From positions 7,554,811-7,618,810 of the forward strand of contig OU452229.1 in the NCBI GenBank assembly GCA_911728455.2: DNA of 64,000 nucleotides. The letters are read 5' to 3'. The notes beneath the pieces are model-generated. The model searched no databases. It was not told the DNA's origin and worked only from the letters and a program-made list of their open reading frames with translations. The DNA comes from Marthasterias glacialis. Taxonomy: Eukaryota; Echinodermata; Asteroidea; Forcipulatida; Asteriidae. Shown piece by piece: positions 44,397 through 55,286 of this stretch; positions within the stretch are counted from its first letter, which is position 1; each line of letters opens with the position of its first letter. The position numbers and the translations under genes are program-made.

Positions 44397-44790
44397 TGAT
44401 TGCGCGACCCGCGTCTCGTGACCACTTTTGGGTATGAAATGTAAACACACACGACATCCTCCATAACATAACATAACATAACAATTAGAATTTGTAAGGC
44501 GCTATTCCATCAAGATCATAGCACATGAAAAATATTAATATGGATAAATGTGAGTCTTTAGAAATTTACGAAATAAAATAAACTAACCAATTCCCTACCA
44601 ACAGCAGGAAGATTGTTCCAAAACATTGGACCAGCTACACTGAAAGGGTGGTACGGTACACGATGATTAATGCATTTAGCTTATTCGAGCGAGGCTTTTC
44701 TTGCTCGAAATCTGTGAAAGATATTCCAGAGTTTGTACCAGAGACCTTCGAGTGGCTGAATAAAGCCAGTAAGGGTACAGCAAGCACCGT
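44397..44790 (-). repeat. R1, minus-strand copy with an insertion
   Basis: Reads in reverse the R1 right end (GATTGCGCGACC at 44397, TTTGGGTATGAAATGTAAAC), is interrupted at about 44466-44645 after ATAACATAACATAACA, and resumes with GTACGGTACACGATGATTAA through GAGACCTTCGAGTGGCTG. Confidence 0.7.
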
Positions 44791-45658
44791 AGAGATAGCT
44801 CAACGACCGGCACTGACAAGAAAAAATAATTTTGACTGTAAAATGCTCATACCAAAGTGTTGCTTAAAGGTGCAATGTCCGCTGGGCAGATTTTGACATA
44901 ATACGTGTGAACGAACGAATCTTTTAGTAAATTGTGCAAAGTTCTTCCCTTCATTGCAAACTAAGCGATGCAGGAAATCCAAAAAAAATGTCACGACACG
45001 TACGGTCGTGACGCACGAGCGCATGCAGTACTAGATACGCGTGCGCCGAGGTAAAATCACGCACATTAACTGATTGCACGTCTTATTTCTGGTATAAGTG
45101 ATTTCATAATGCAAGGAAAAGGAATAAAGCAGTGGTATGCAAATAGCCGTAACCCAGCCGTACAAGCTTTCAAGTTTTCCATAGGTTTGTACACAAACGT
45201 GGATGCGCCCAGGCGGCTTCAATGTACGAACAATGCTAGCGCTCTAGTCAATATAGATCCATAGTGTTAATGAAGATCAATAGCTATTCCTACTAGAAGC
45301 CGTTAACGTACTTAGCATGTACCAGCCGCAGTTTCCTTAGCCGCAATTCGATGCATAACCTCTGAGTCCGATCTCACACACACACACACGTGCGCTGCAT
45401 TCTGTCCGTATTTGACAAAATCCCAAACGTGTTAAGTTTGTTTAGTATTTATAGCAAATTCGTGCACGAATTAACCATGGAAGAAGGAATAGGCCAAGAT
45501 TCATTTACCTAGGTGTATACGTAGTTCCAATGTTAAACCCGCGTTTTTCTAGGCCTAGAAAATTCTGATTAGTCATTTAGCTTTTGAGAAAGACTCTGCT
45601 TTTTGGTGGAAACGTGAGGCCATTAACTATTTTCTGTAGTCATGATAACGTTAACGTT
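44791..45658. other. Spacer
   Basis: No coding exon. A short CA run at about 45377-45388 is the only repeat noted. Confidence 0.4.
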
Positions 45659-46210
45659 AAGGCCGGTTTATACTTGCTGCGACTGCATTCGACAATGCGA
45701 ATGTCCGATTTAACAGTCATACTTCATCAAAATAAAAACTAGATACGCATTAAATTTGTATTCGCGTGCGGAAGCGCACGCGTTAACATGCGTTAAGACT
45801 TTCTCTCAAAAATCTCCGTGTGCAGTGCAATTATCCTTTTCCTGTATCATTGATTGATTAAAGAAAATGGATAGAATTGAGAAAATTCTCCTTTTGTCAT
45901 TACTGTGGCTGGCTCACCATTGAGGTCAGACAAGACCAAAAGCGTGATGATGGTATATTCGTCCTTTGAATCAGCAAAGACGTGAAAATTTCATGCTTTC
46001 TCATCCGACATTAATGTTAAAATATTTCAATTTGTCCGTCTAAGCATCCGATTAGTGTGTACGACCTATTTTTATTTTTATTTTTTTAACTCGGACGCAG
46101 AAGCGCAGTATGATTACGCACTGTGCTTCCATTTTGCACACTGCGGACTGTGCGCAATGGGTCTGCGCGCTGCATACGCAGTGAAAACGCAGCGAGTATG
46201 AACCGGCTTT
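45659..46210. mobile_element. MITE, AAGGCCGGTTTATACTTGCTGCG ends
   Basis: Left end CCGGTTTATACTTGCTGCG and right end CGCAGCGAGTATGAACCGG are inverted repeats with a few mismatches, flanked by TTAACGT-like repeats. No transposase. Confidence 0.7.
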
Positions 46211-46215
46211 AACGT

Positions 46216-46433
46216 AAAGGCCATGTCACACGAGGCAATTGACAGGCAACCAGTTCCAGGCAATCTCCAATAAGAAAATTCATTAGCAACACAGTTTTCT
46301 TATTATTTTCTTGGGAATATTAAGTAACAGCAAGACGAATGTCTATTGTGCTGCCGAAGTGTTCCCTGTGCTTGCAGTGTAGTTGGTCGCCTCCAAGTTG
46401 CCTGTAAAGATTGCCCTGTGTGACATGGGCTTT
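46216..46433. mobile_element. MITE, CCATGTCACAC ends
   Basis: Left AAAGGCCATGTCACACGAGG and right complement of AAAGCCCATGTCACACAGGG, with GGCAAT and ACAGGCAAC repeated inside both arms. Starts 6 bp after the previous MITE. Confidence 0.75.
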
Positions 46434-46458
46434 AGACATCGAGGCGCAGATTCTGCAG

Positions 46459-47385
46459 CCCCCGATTTCACGAAGCGCTACGACGCGTCGTAAACGCAAG
46501 ATATGACCTGTAAAGGCTGGTTTATAGTTCGTCGCGCGATGATAATCGCTGGACGCTGTGATCGCTGGACGCTGAGCCTTGTCATTGCAGTCTATAGTCG
46601 CTGAGGCGTCAGCGTGGACTATAAACCGCGCCATGCATCAATTTTACTGTCGCGCGATCGTCGCGCGACCGACTATAAACCAGCCTTTACTCGTTGCGAT
46701 GCGTATAAAAACGATTTCATAAAAGTTACAATGAGTTGGATACGTCGCAAGTTCCTTGACAACGAGGAAAAACACGTCGTAAGTTACGATGACCCAAAGG
46801 GTCGTCTTAAGAATGCGATGTTTTATTTTGATAACGGGCAAATGCATGCAGAATGGCGTTGATGCTGCTTGCTAACCGAGAAGCCTGAAGAGCATCGCGT
46901 AGAGACTGTTTCGTGACCCAACTAACCCTTTTGACAGTCTAACTGATGATGAAATATTTCGTCGGTTTAGATTTACCATTGTAAAAATGTAACCACAAAG
47001 ATCGACAGAAATTCTTATCAACAACGTTCCTTAGTACTTTTAGCAGACGACATTTCACTCTCCTCCAATCATTTTCCATTATCTCTCGCCGATGCGTCCA
47101 TGGTGCTCGGAACGGCACTGAGTGTCTGCAATTAATCTTGAATGATACGCGACTGTTCCATGACCGAGTTGTGCACAACACAAAACAGCTACACAACTTT
47201 AGCAGGTCATCCTCGTGCAAAAGATTGTTTTTATTAAAAGTGAAAATGGTTTCGAGTTGCGAAACGTCGCGCTTACGACGTGTATGGTGAAACGGATTGT
47301 GAAACTCGTCGCAGCCGCGACGTGTCTTAGGTGTGCGACGCATACGATGCATTGCTTCTTGCGATGAGTTTGGTGAAATCGGGGG
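46459..47385. mobile_element. DNA transposon remnant, CCCCCGATTTCAC ends, with nested MITE
   Basis: Perfect 13-bp inverted ends CCCCCGATTTCAC (46459) and GTGAAATCGGGGG (47373-47385). Inside the left arm sits a second inverted-repeat element, 46511-46690 (TAAAGGCTGGTTTATAGTTC / ACTATAAACCAGCCTTTA). A minus-strand open frame of 181 codons (47484-46939) spans its right part, but I recognise no transposase domain, so it is not called as a gene. Confidence 0.75.
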
Positions 47386-47879
47386 CAGGAATTTTTGCGG
47401 AGTGGGGGTCAGATTGTTATTTATGTAGTCTCCCATAAGGCTCACCATAATTATAATAACACCGATGTCATCTTTATTAGGCACCTAAAATAGTTCATTT
47501 TTGTTAAGCAGTTCATATTTTACCTGCAATTGTAAAATACAGCGAAACGATATTTCGCTGGCAGATGTTGCTTATACGTAAAAACGTTGATATTAATGAC
47601 AGTTGTGTTTCAATTTGAAAACAAGTTACACCATCCAGGAACATGGCCACCACGTAATTACTACACAGGAAAACAATTTCCCACCCCCAACTTTTAAAAG
47701 TGTTCCGCCGCCGCTGGGATAACGGTCACGCAAAAAAAGAAAACTAGACATTAAGATTTTGTCTTTAGGACAAAATCGCAGCTGTTCCGATTGTTTTGTC
47801 TTTGTATCTTGTACCTTGTACCTTGTCACTTGATTTGGCAAGTCTGTGCAGATCGTTCGCCAGAGTTTTTACTTTTGAG

Positions 47880-48420
47880 AATCCTGTTTCAAACTTGGGG
47901 TCATGGTACAGAGGTTATGATTCTAGGATATTTGGTACAGGCGTTTTGAAGTTTAGATCTTCCTGTTTGGACCGGAAGTAAAGGTCAAAGTGGGGTCACG
48001 CCTGTAAATCAAACTTGACAAATGATGCAAACTACAATACAACACGAAGATTACAACTTAATGGAATTTAGTTCAAGATATTTGACTTTTTAAAGTTTTG
48101 AACTTCCTGTTTGGACAGCAAGAAAAGGTCAAATTGGTATCATATGTTAAAATAAAATGTCACACGTGCTGTAAGCTTCAAAATGGCCCAAAGATTATGA
48201 CTCTACGATATGTGCTGAGGGATATGATTTTTTTCACTATTAAACTTTGAATTAATGTAGCTTGATTCTTGATGACGTCACGATGACGGAAATATGTTTT
48301 CCATATTAAGTTTTATTCCCATAAGATGCCTTTGAACAAAACCCCTAAGAATGCAAAGATTCTGCCCTTCTATGTATGTTAACACCTATCGATAGAGGGC
48401 GCTATAGCATGCGAGACGTC
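47880..48420 (-). repeat. Interspersed repeat R5, copy 2 (reverse)
   Basis: Contains GAACTTCCTGTTTGGACAG, CTGTAAGCTTCAAAATGGC and GATGACGTCACGATGACGG, the complements of blocks at 15890-16350. Confidence 0.6.
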
Positions 48421-48894
48421 ATAACTCTGAGAACACTGTATGAATTTTAAAACGCTAAAATATTGCCGCTACAACAAGTTTTCCCTGCGCAAATCTGTAT
48501 AGGTTCACAACACCGGCAAAGCCCGTTGTATTAACGTTTGCAAAAGGCAGTGCGTAGCACGATTGCAGTCAATTTTGAGCGGCGAAGAGAGGTCCAGTCC
48601 CCACAACGTTGTACCAATGGTGCGCAGATTGAACAATTAGAACCCTGCATATAGTGGGTGGTACGCTTTTATTTGCAGGTTTTTTAGCGTTGCGCACTTA
48701 AAAAACATTTGTTGACCCCGTTGAGCCAGATAGCGCCCTCCTAGAGTACTCTGCATCAGGCCGACAAGGCAATTCAGAGCCGCGTACTTGGTTGCGTACT
48801 TCTGGCCCAGATTATTTGCGATTTTCGCATATTTTTGCTCATATAGCTCATTTTGGTACGCTAACTGCACCTAAGGGACCTTTAGTAGTACGCG

Positions 48895-49925
48895 CAGGTA
48901 GCAATACACTGGATATCAATCTCTCTCTGGGCATGGCAGATATCTCCTAAGTACCTTCAAGAAGAATACAGAAAGTTTTTGTACATAATTAAGCGTGGGT
49001 GATAAGCTTTTATTTCGTCACTGTTCCCACGAAGTGCAAAAAAACTCGAAAATCAACACATTTTCAAAAGTTTTTTTTTCATACTGTTAATGCACTGGTC
49101 ACTAACTACCTTCTGACAAAGTTATAAATCTTAAAAGTGTTTGGTTTCCTAGGTAACATAATAAGCAGATTGAAAAAAAACCTCATGGTTGTGCTATTTG
49201 CGTTTTCACGAAGTGCAAAAATCTTCTCATTCCCAGGGAATGTGCTGTAATTGTGTACAACGGTATGAATGGCAGCTCTCAATAAGGGAACGATGACCCT
49301 GTGTTTTCCATTTTGGCAAAGTGCCAATGTGCGATGTGTGATGTTCCCACGAAGTGCAAAAAAGTTTGCATGTATGTTAACATTGTACACACAAACTGCG
49401 AAAAAAAGTTAGGCATCCAGCGCGTTGTGTTTTCACGAAGTGCAAAAAACTTTGTCCATTACACTGTACACAAAAATGTTTTGTACACACATTAACGGCA
49501 ACCTCCAATTTTAGTATTATCAAGAAGTACAAACAACATTTCTTAACAAATAACTCTTTATTTAACAAAAACTTTGTAAAAGCAACGATACAGTTGTCAA
49601 GTATATGTCTCAAGTTATATCGGCAAGTTCATTTTTGTTAAAGTTTGCGACCACAAATAAATTTAAAAAAACGCGATTTTAAAAAGTGTATTACTTCAAA
49701 CGTGATTATCTCGGAATAAACGTTTGTGTCAAAACTGAGGTTTTTTGCGCTTCGTTGGAACAGTGCAAAATGCTAACAATTGCCTCAGTAGTGCGCGTAA
49801 TGTAACACCAGGTAGCAATATACACAGTGTTTTGAGTGGTTATCATTAGCTCTCTGGGCATGGCAGATGTCTCCCAAGGACCTTCAAGAAGAATACAGCA
49901 ATTGTTAATTGTGCATAATTAAGCG
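48895..49925. repeat. Duplicated block with dispersed CACGAAGTGCAAAAA motif
   Basis: A segment with CTCTCTGGGCATGGCAGAT, CCTTCAAGAAGAATACAG and CATAATTAAGCGT occurs at about 48900-48995 and again at 49812-49925. Between them CACGAAGTGCAAAAA occurs at 49028, 49206, 49345 and 49434. No coding exon; function or origin unknown. Confidence 0.65.
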
Positions 49926-51103
49926 TATTCATTTGAATACGCAAATACACAAACAAAAGCGTACTACCCATGTGTTTGAATGCGAAATGTGAACAATTGC
50001 CTCGCAGGGTTTTAACGGTTAATTATAGTGAAAATATATGTACTTTGAGTAGTTTTAATGGCCTGGAATAACTCTTACTGAAAGCATTTATGTTTTCAAA
50101 ACAAATTGTTTATTAAGAAACATACGTTTCATTTATTTTCAAAAAATGAGCTTTTGACTTTCTAAAATGTGCACACTTTTGAAGCCATGCGTTTAGCACA
50201 GACACAGTGATGACGTGACAGACACAAATAAGCCACAGTGCACATCTACGTTATGAAGTAAGTTTAGAGCTGAAAACAAATTGACGATCCGATGTTTACT
50301 TCTTGGGATATGTTGGTAACACGATTGACCAAATAAATATTTACGTGATTATAAATCAGCTAATTAATGAAGAATTTTAACCAAATTTACATTTAATGAT
50401 AACTTCATGCTATAATCTTCAATTAGATAGACAATTTTTGGCTGTCATACTTACCAATTTTAAGATTAGGCTTGAACAAAAATCGTGTACAATTCAAATG
50501 CAATACGATTTTGACAAAGTATAATACTATAGTGAGCTGGAAAAAAGTTGCTTCAAACGTTTGTAGTTGTACTATTTGGCATGAAATAATTATTTTGGCC
50601 AATGGCGAAATCGCATCAAAAGCTTGACGTCCGTTAATGTCGTAGCTCTGTGCCAGATCTTCACAGAAGCTTCGCCCGTTCAGAAACTTTAAATCCCTCG
50701 CGGAGTACATGTATATTCACGGTTGTCTGCAAACGCAGCACGGAGCGATCTCAATCTTCTGAACCAGAATATCCTGTACAAATACGTTGGTCCGAAAGAC
50801 CGGTTGGAATTTAGAAACATTATTTTCCGTAGTTTCGAACCATTTCGAACTTGTCTTCGACGAAAAATCTTCGTTACAATAACGTGGGCCGGAAGTCTGT
50901 TAAGAATAAAATGTTGACGCTCGCTCGATGGGAATCTGGCCTAATTAGATTTGTTTAAGTCTGTTACCATAAAAAATCTCCGCTTATACAAAAACCACAA
51001 TACGTCGGTCGCAGAGAAAGTGTCAAGACATGATCAAATTTAGAAAATTGTTTCATGTTTTTTGTACATAGATATTAAATCTGTTATAAATGACGTCATG
51101 ATG
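49926..51103. other. Spacer
   Basis: AT-rich, no exon, no clear repeat seen. Confidence 0.4.
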
Positions 51104-52081
51104 TATGGTGGCTTTAAAGGGACATCGCGATTTGTACTTCAAGTCGCAAATATTGACGCCAATATTCACGACATGGGCCCCAATTCGTAAATATTGACGC
51201 CAATATTGACGCCAATATTCACGACTTGGCCCCAAGTCGCAAATATTGACGCCAATATGGTCGCCAATATTCACGATTTGTACACGATTTGTACCCCCAA
51301 GTCGCAAATATTAACGCCAAAGTTGACGCCAATATTCACGACTTGTACCCAAAGTCGCAAATATTGACGCCAATTTTCACGACTTGGCCCCAAGTCGCAA
51401 ACCCACTCAGGCGTGAATATTAATTTGGACTTGGGGCATGGTTTTTCTAGCAACCTAGGTAGGCAAGCAATTAAGTCTGGAATGTTGCTTCTGCGTGTGC
51501 GTGCTTTTCTATAATGCATTCAGCTAGCCCGGAAATTCAGCGCTAGCCTTGTGGGCAAAGAATTTAAACCGCAACCGCAAAATTCGACGGTAAGCAGAGC
51601 CATGAAATTGAGTCCAGATGTGCAGCTGACGACTATTCTCGAAAGCGCCTCGCGTTATCAGTTGGAGATCAGCGTGTCTATGGGTTAGGCTGTATGGTAA
51701 CGGACACCCCAAGTTGCTGTAAAAAAAAATTCACGCCTGAGTGGGTTTGCGACTTGGAGTCAAGTCGTGAATATTGGCGTCAATATGGGCGTTAATATTT
51801 GCGACTTGGGGCCCATGTCGTGAATATTGGCGTCAATATTGGCGTCAATATTTGCGACTTGGGGCCCATGTCGTGAATATTGGCGTAAATATTGGCGTAA
51901 ACATTTGCGACTTTGGGTACAAGTCTTGAATATTGGCGTCAATGTTTGCGACTTGGGACAAAGTCGTGAATATTGGCGTCAATATTGGCGTCAATATTTG
52001 CGACTTGAGGTACAAATCGTGAATATTGACGCCAATATTGGCGTCAATATATATTTGCGATGTCCCTTTAAAGCCACCATA
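51104..52081. mobile_element. Foldback element FB1, complete
   Basis: Ends TATGGTGGCTTTAAAGGGAC and its complement. Arms (51104-51420 and 51731-52081) are mirror arrays of GAATATTGGCGTCAATATT and TTTGCGACTTGGGGCC units. They meet a 310-bp core (51421-51730) through CACGCCTGAGTGGGTTTGCG repeats. No transposase. The structure is that of foldback (FB/Galileo-like) transposons. Confidence 0.85.
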
Positions 52082-52411
52082 CTTCTGCGTGTGCGTACTT
52101 TTCTAGATGCATTCAAGGCTTATACAGCTAGCCTTGTAAACAAAGAATGTAAACCGCAACCGCAGAATCCAGCGATAAGCAGAGCCATGTAATTGGGTCC
52201 AGGTGCAGCTGATGACTATACTCGAGAGCGCCTCGCGTTAACAGTCGGAGATCAGAGTACCTAGGTGCAGACTGTGAGAGTAACGAACACCCCAAGTTGC
52301 TGTGAAAACAAATCACGCCTGAGTGGGTTTGTGACATGGGGCTATGTCGTCAATATTGGCGTGAATATTGGCGCCAATATATATTTGTGATGTCCCTTTA
52401 AAGCCACCATA
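52082..52411 (+). mobile_element. Foldback element FB1, extra core plus arm
   Basis: A direct second copy of the FB1 core (CTTCTGCGTGTGCGTACTTT ... CACCCCAAGTTGCTGT) followed by a short arm and another GTCCCTTTAAAGCCACCAT end. The composite is arm-core-arm-core-arm. Confidence 0.8.
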
Positions 52412-52860
52412 AATACATGTACCGTGCCCAGTTTGAACACTACAACACTGTTTGTCAAAACTGTTTGTCACGTTGATGACAAGTTGGTTGTACGTTGTCC
52501 ATGAACGCCGTCAGTAGTAGCAAGATGTAATATGCCCATGCATGCGTCCGTTCATGCAACGTTCGCAGGCTTTAGGACGGTATTCGTTCATGCAACAGTC
52601 GTACGTAGCGAATGGTCCGTGGTTAACGACTTGACTAATATGTTTTCTTGATTAATATTCATAAATGCCCCTGTATAGTGCATATGCATCAGTTTCTATA
52701 GAGACAGATGAGATTTCACCGGCACGGTGTTGGTATAACGCAAAGGATGAAAGATGCATCATGAATATTCATAAATTATGATTCTAAACCAACGAGAATA
52801 CTCCGTCCAATTTTGGTAGCAAGTGCATTTTGCTTGTGTACAAAATCTGACTACAAGTTA

Positions 52861-54300
52861 TGGAACACCTCTGCTGCCTTCGGTGGCTCATATAATTCAA
52901 TTCTGCAATTACATCATTCCATTCGGCAATTACATCATTCCATTCTGCAATTACATCATTCCATTCGGCAATTACATCATTCCATTCGGCAATTCATCAT
53001 TCCATTCGGCAATTACATCATTCCATTCGGCAATTACATCATTCCATTCGGCAATAACATCATTCCATTCGGCAATTACATCATTCCGTTCGGTAATTAC
53101 ATCATTCCATTCTGCAATTACATCATTCAGTTAGGCATTTCATTATTCAATTTGGCAATTTCACCATTTCATTCGGCAATTTTAGCATGCAGTTCGGCAA
53201 TTTCATGGTTCAGTTAGGCAATTTTATCATTCAATTCTGCAATTCGATCATTCCATTCTGCAATTTTATCATTTAATTTGGCATTTCATCTTTCAATTTG
53301 GCAATTTCACCATTTCATTCGACATTTTCAGCATTCAATTCTGCTATTCCATAATTTCATTCGGCGATTTTACCATTTCATTAGTCAATTTCATCATTTC
53401 ATTCTCAACTTCATCATTTCATTTGGCAATTTTACCATCTCATTCGTTATTTTCATCATTCAATTTTGCAATTTCATCATTCAATTCGGCAATGTCATCA
53501 TTCAGTTTAGCGAATTAGCGTTATTCGGTAGTAATCGATTCTTTATGCTGGCATTACTATTCGGTTTTACAAGTTCGTCCTTCCAATCGCCAATTCATCA
53601 TTCCGTTCTTCAATTTCATCATTCAATTCTGCATTTCACCGTTCTACAGGGCACAGCTTACTATGGGTTACCGCTCTGCAATAACCTTTGACATCAGGTC
53701 AAACCGGTATGCTCAAGTGAATGGGGAAGGTCTTGAATCAAGACTAAGAAGTCAAAGGCGACCACGTGACCCATTTAGTCTGGTACCCAGCGTTATTTTT
53801 ACGTTAACTTGTGTATGACAACCTAGTCTGGTTCCGCAAGTTTTTAACAAGAGTCGTTAGGGAAACTTTGGTCGGCAAACTTTTTGCCGAATGAAATGGT
53901 AATATTGCCAAATTGAATAATGAAATGCCGAACTGATGATGAAATTGCCGATTGGAATGATCAAATTGCAAAACTGAATGATGAATTTTCCAATAGGAAT
54001 GCTAAAATTGCAGAATGGAAAGCTAAAAATGCCGAATGAAATTGTGAAATTGCCAAATTGAAGGATGACATGCCGAATTGAATGATAAAATTGCCGAATG
54101 GAATGATGTAATTGCCGAATGGAAGGATGTAATTGCCGAATGGAATGATGTAATTGCCGAATGGAATGATGTAATTGCCGAATGGAAGGATGTAATTGCC
54201 GAATGGAATGATGTAATTGCCGAATGGGATGATGTAATTGCAGAATTGAATTATATGAGCCACCAAAGGCAGCAGTGGCGTTCCTTAGTTATTAGGCATA
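52861..54300. mobile_element. Foldback element FB2 with 21-bp iterated arms
   Basis: Outer inverted ends CTGCTGCCTTCGGTGGCTC and ATAATTCAATTCTGCAATT match the complement at 54225-54290. Arms are tandem 21-bp units (AATTACATCATTCCATTCGG + C), plus at about 52905-53150 and as complement at 54060-54250, grading inward into diverged versions (to 53650 and from 53878). Core is about 220 bp. The period of 21 keeps frames open, giving NYIIPFG repeats on both strands; these are not genes. Confidence 0.88.
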
Positions 54301-54310
54301 CAAAAATATT

Positions 54311-55286
54311 GTTGAGTTGCCCTCCACCGACCGACCAAAAAGCGCTGAAATTACGGTTCGTTTTTGTTTTTGTTTTGTTTTTGTTTTTTGTTTTTTTTTT
54401 GGGTTTTTTTACTAAGTCATTCGTACTGAATGAAACTTACCAACTTTCTGTGAATAATATCCCTGAAATCAAAGTATTTATCGCAAACAAACTTAAACAA
54501 ATGTCAAAACATGGATTCTAAAGTAAACTGCAGGACGGCGACATTTTACATGTGTTTGTGTGCCGCAAATGCGTACACACAGTATGCCTCTACTGTACAC
54601 GTACCGAGGATCAATTCCATAGTGAAAAAATGACCATGAACTGCAGAATGCTTGAGTGTTGCGCGCGTGGTATAGATCGCGGATGCAACCATGGTCCGTA
54701 CTGCAATACACAGCCAAAATTTGGAAGGGTGTTCATATAAGCCAACAATTGGATTCACTGGTAACCAACACTTGTTTTGAGTGTGAGTACCAGCTCAGCT
54801 GCTGACAGTATCAGCTGCTGACATCAAATGGTCATTTTTAGAACTTCACAAGATACTTTGGTGAAGGCTTATTCGAACTGATGATGATGTTTCAAACAAA
54901 CCACAAATACAATTCATTTTATAATTTACGAAATAGAAACGAATAAAATTAAGTCACATCTAAAAAATATAGGCTTAATACGTTTGATTTGGGAACCCAG
55001 TTCCCATTTACCAGTGACTCAATCTACACGTTTTAAAATCGAATGGCCCATAACATGTTGAGCATTGCATGCAAAATGGATGAATTCACTGTGTCAATGA
55101 ATAGCGAGAGGTTTATCACACTTTCTAGAATCAGTCTGAATGAATCTTTCCAATGTTATTTTAACATTAAAAAACATGAAAACATGGTAAGTGTTATCAG
55201 TTCATTTCAACCTTAAAATGACAATCAAGGACAAAAAATGAAGGGAAAAAATCCCGACCGACTGACCGACTGGAGGGCAACTCAAC
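54311..55286. mobile_element. Inverted-repeat-bounded segment
   Basis: Perfect 15-bp inverted ends GTTGAGTTGCCCTCC (54311-54325) and GGAGGGCAACTCAAC (55272-55286), followed inward by CGACCGACC-like words on both sides. About 975 bp, no transposase, directly adjacent to FB2. Confidence 0.6.

Noticed and set aside
44648..44896. 82-codon + strand frame with a plausible start
   Set aside because: Lies in the minus-strand copy of repeat R1; the same block elsewhere is not open.
46939..47484. 181-codon minus-strand frame
   Set aside because: Extends past the transposon end, shows no recognisable domain, and is best explained as chance within a DNA transposon remnant.
52895..54260. CRISPR-like regular repeats
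   Set aside because: Units are contiguous with no spacers and the DNA is clearly eukaryotic.
52813..54521. Frames with NYIIPFG or EWNDVIA repeats
   Set aside because: 21-bp iterated arms of a foldback element; the same frames appear in mirror image on the other strand.
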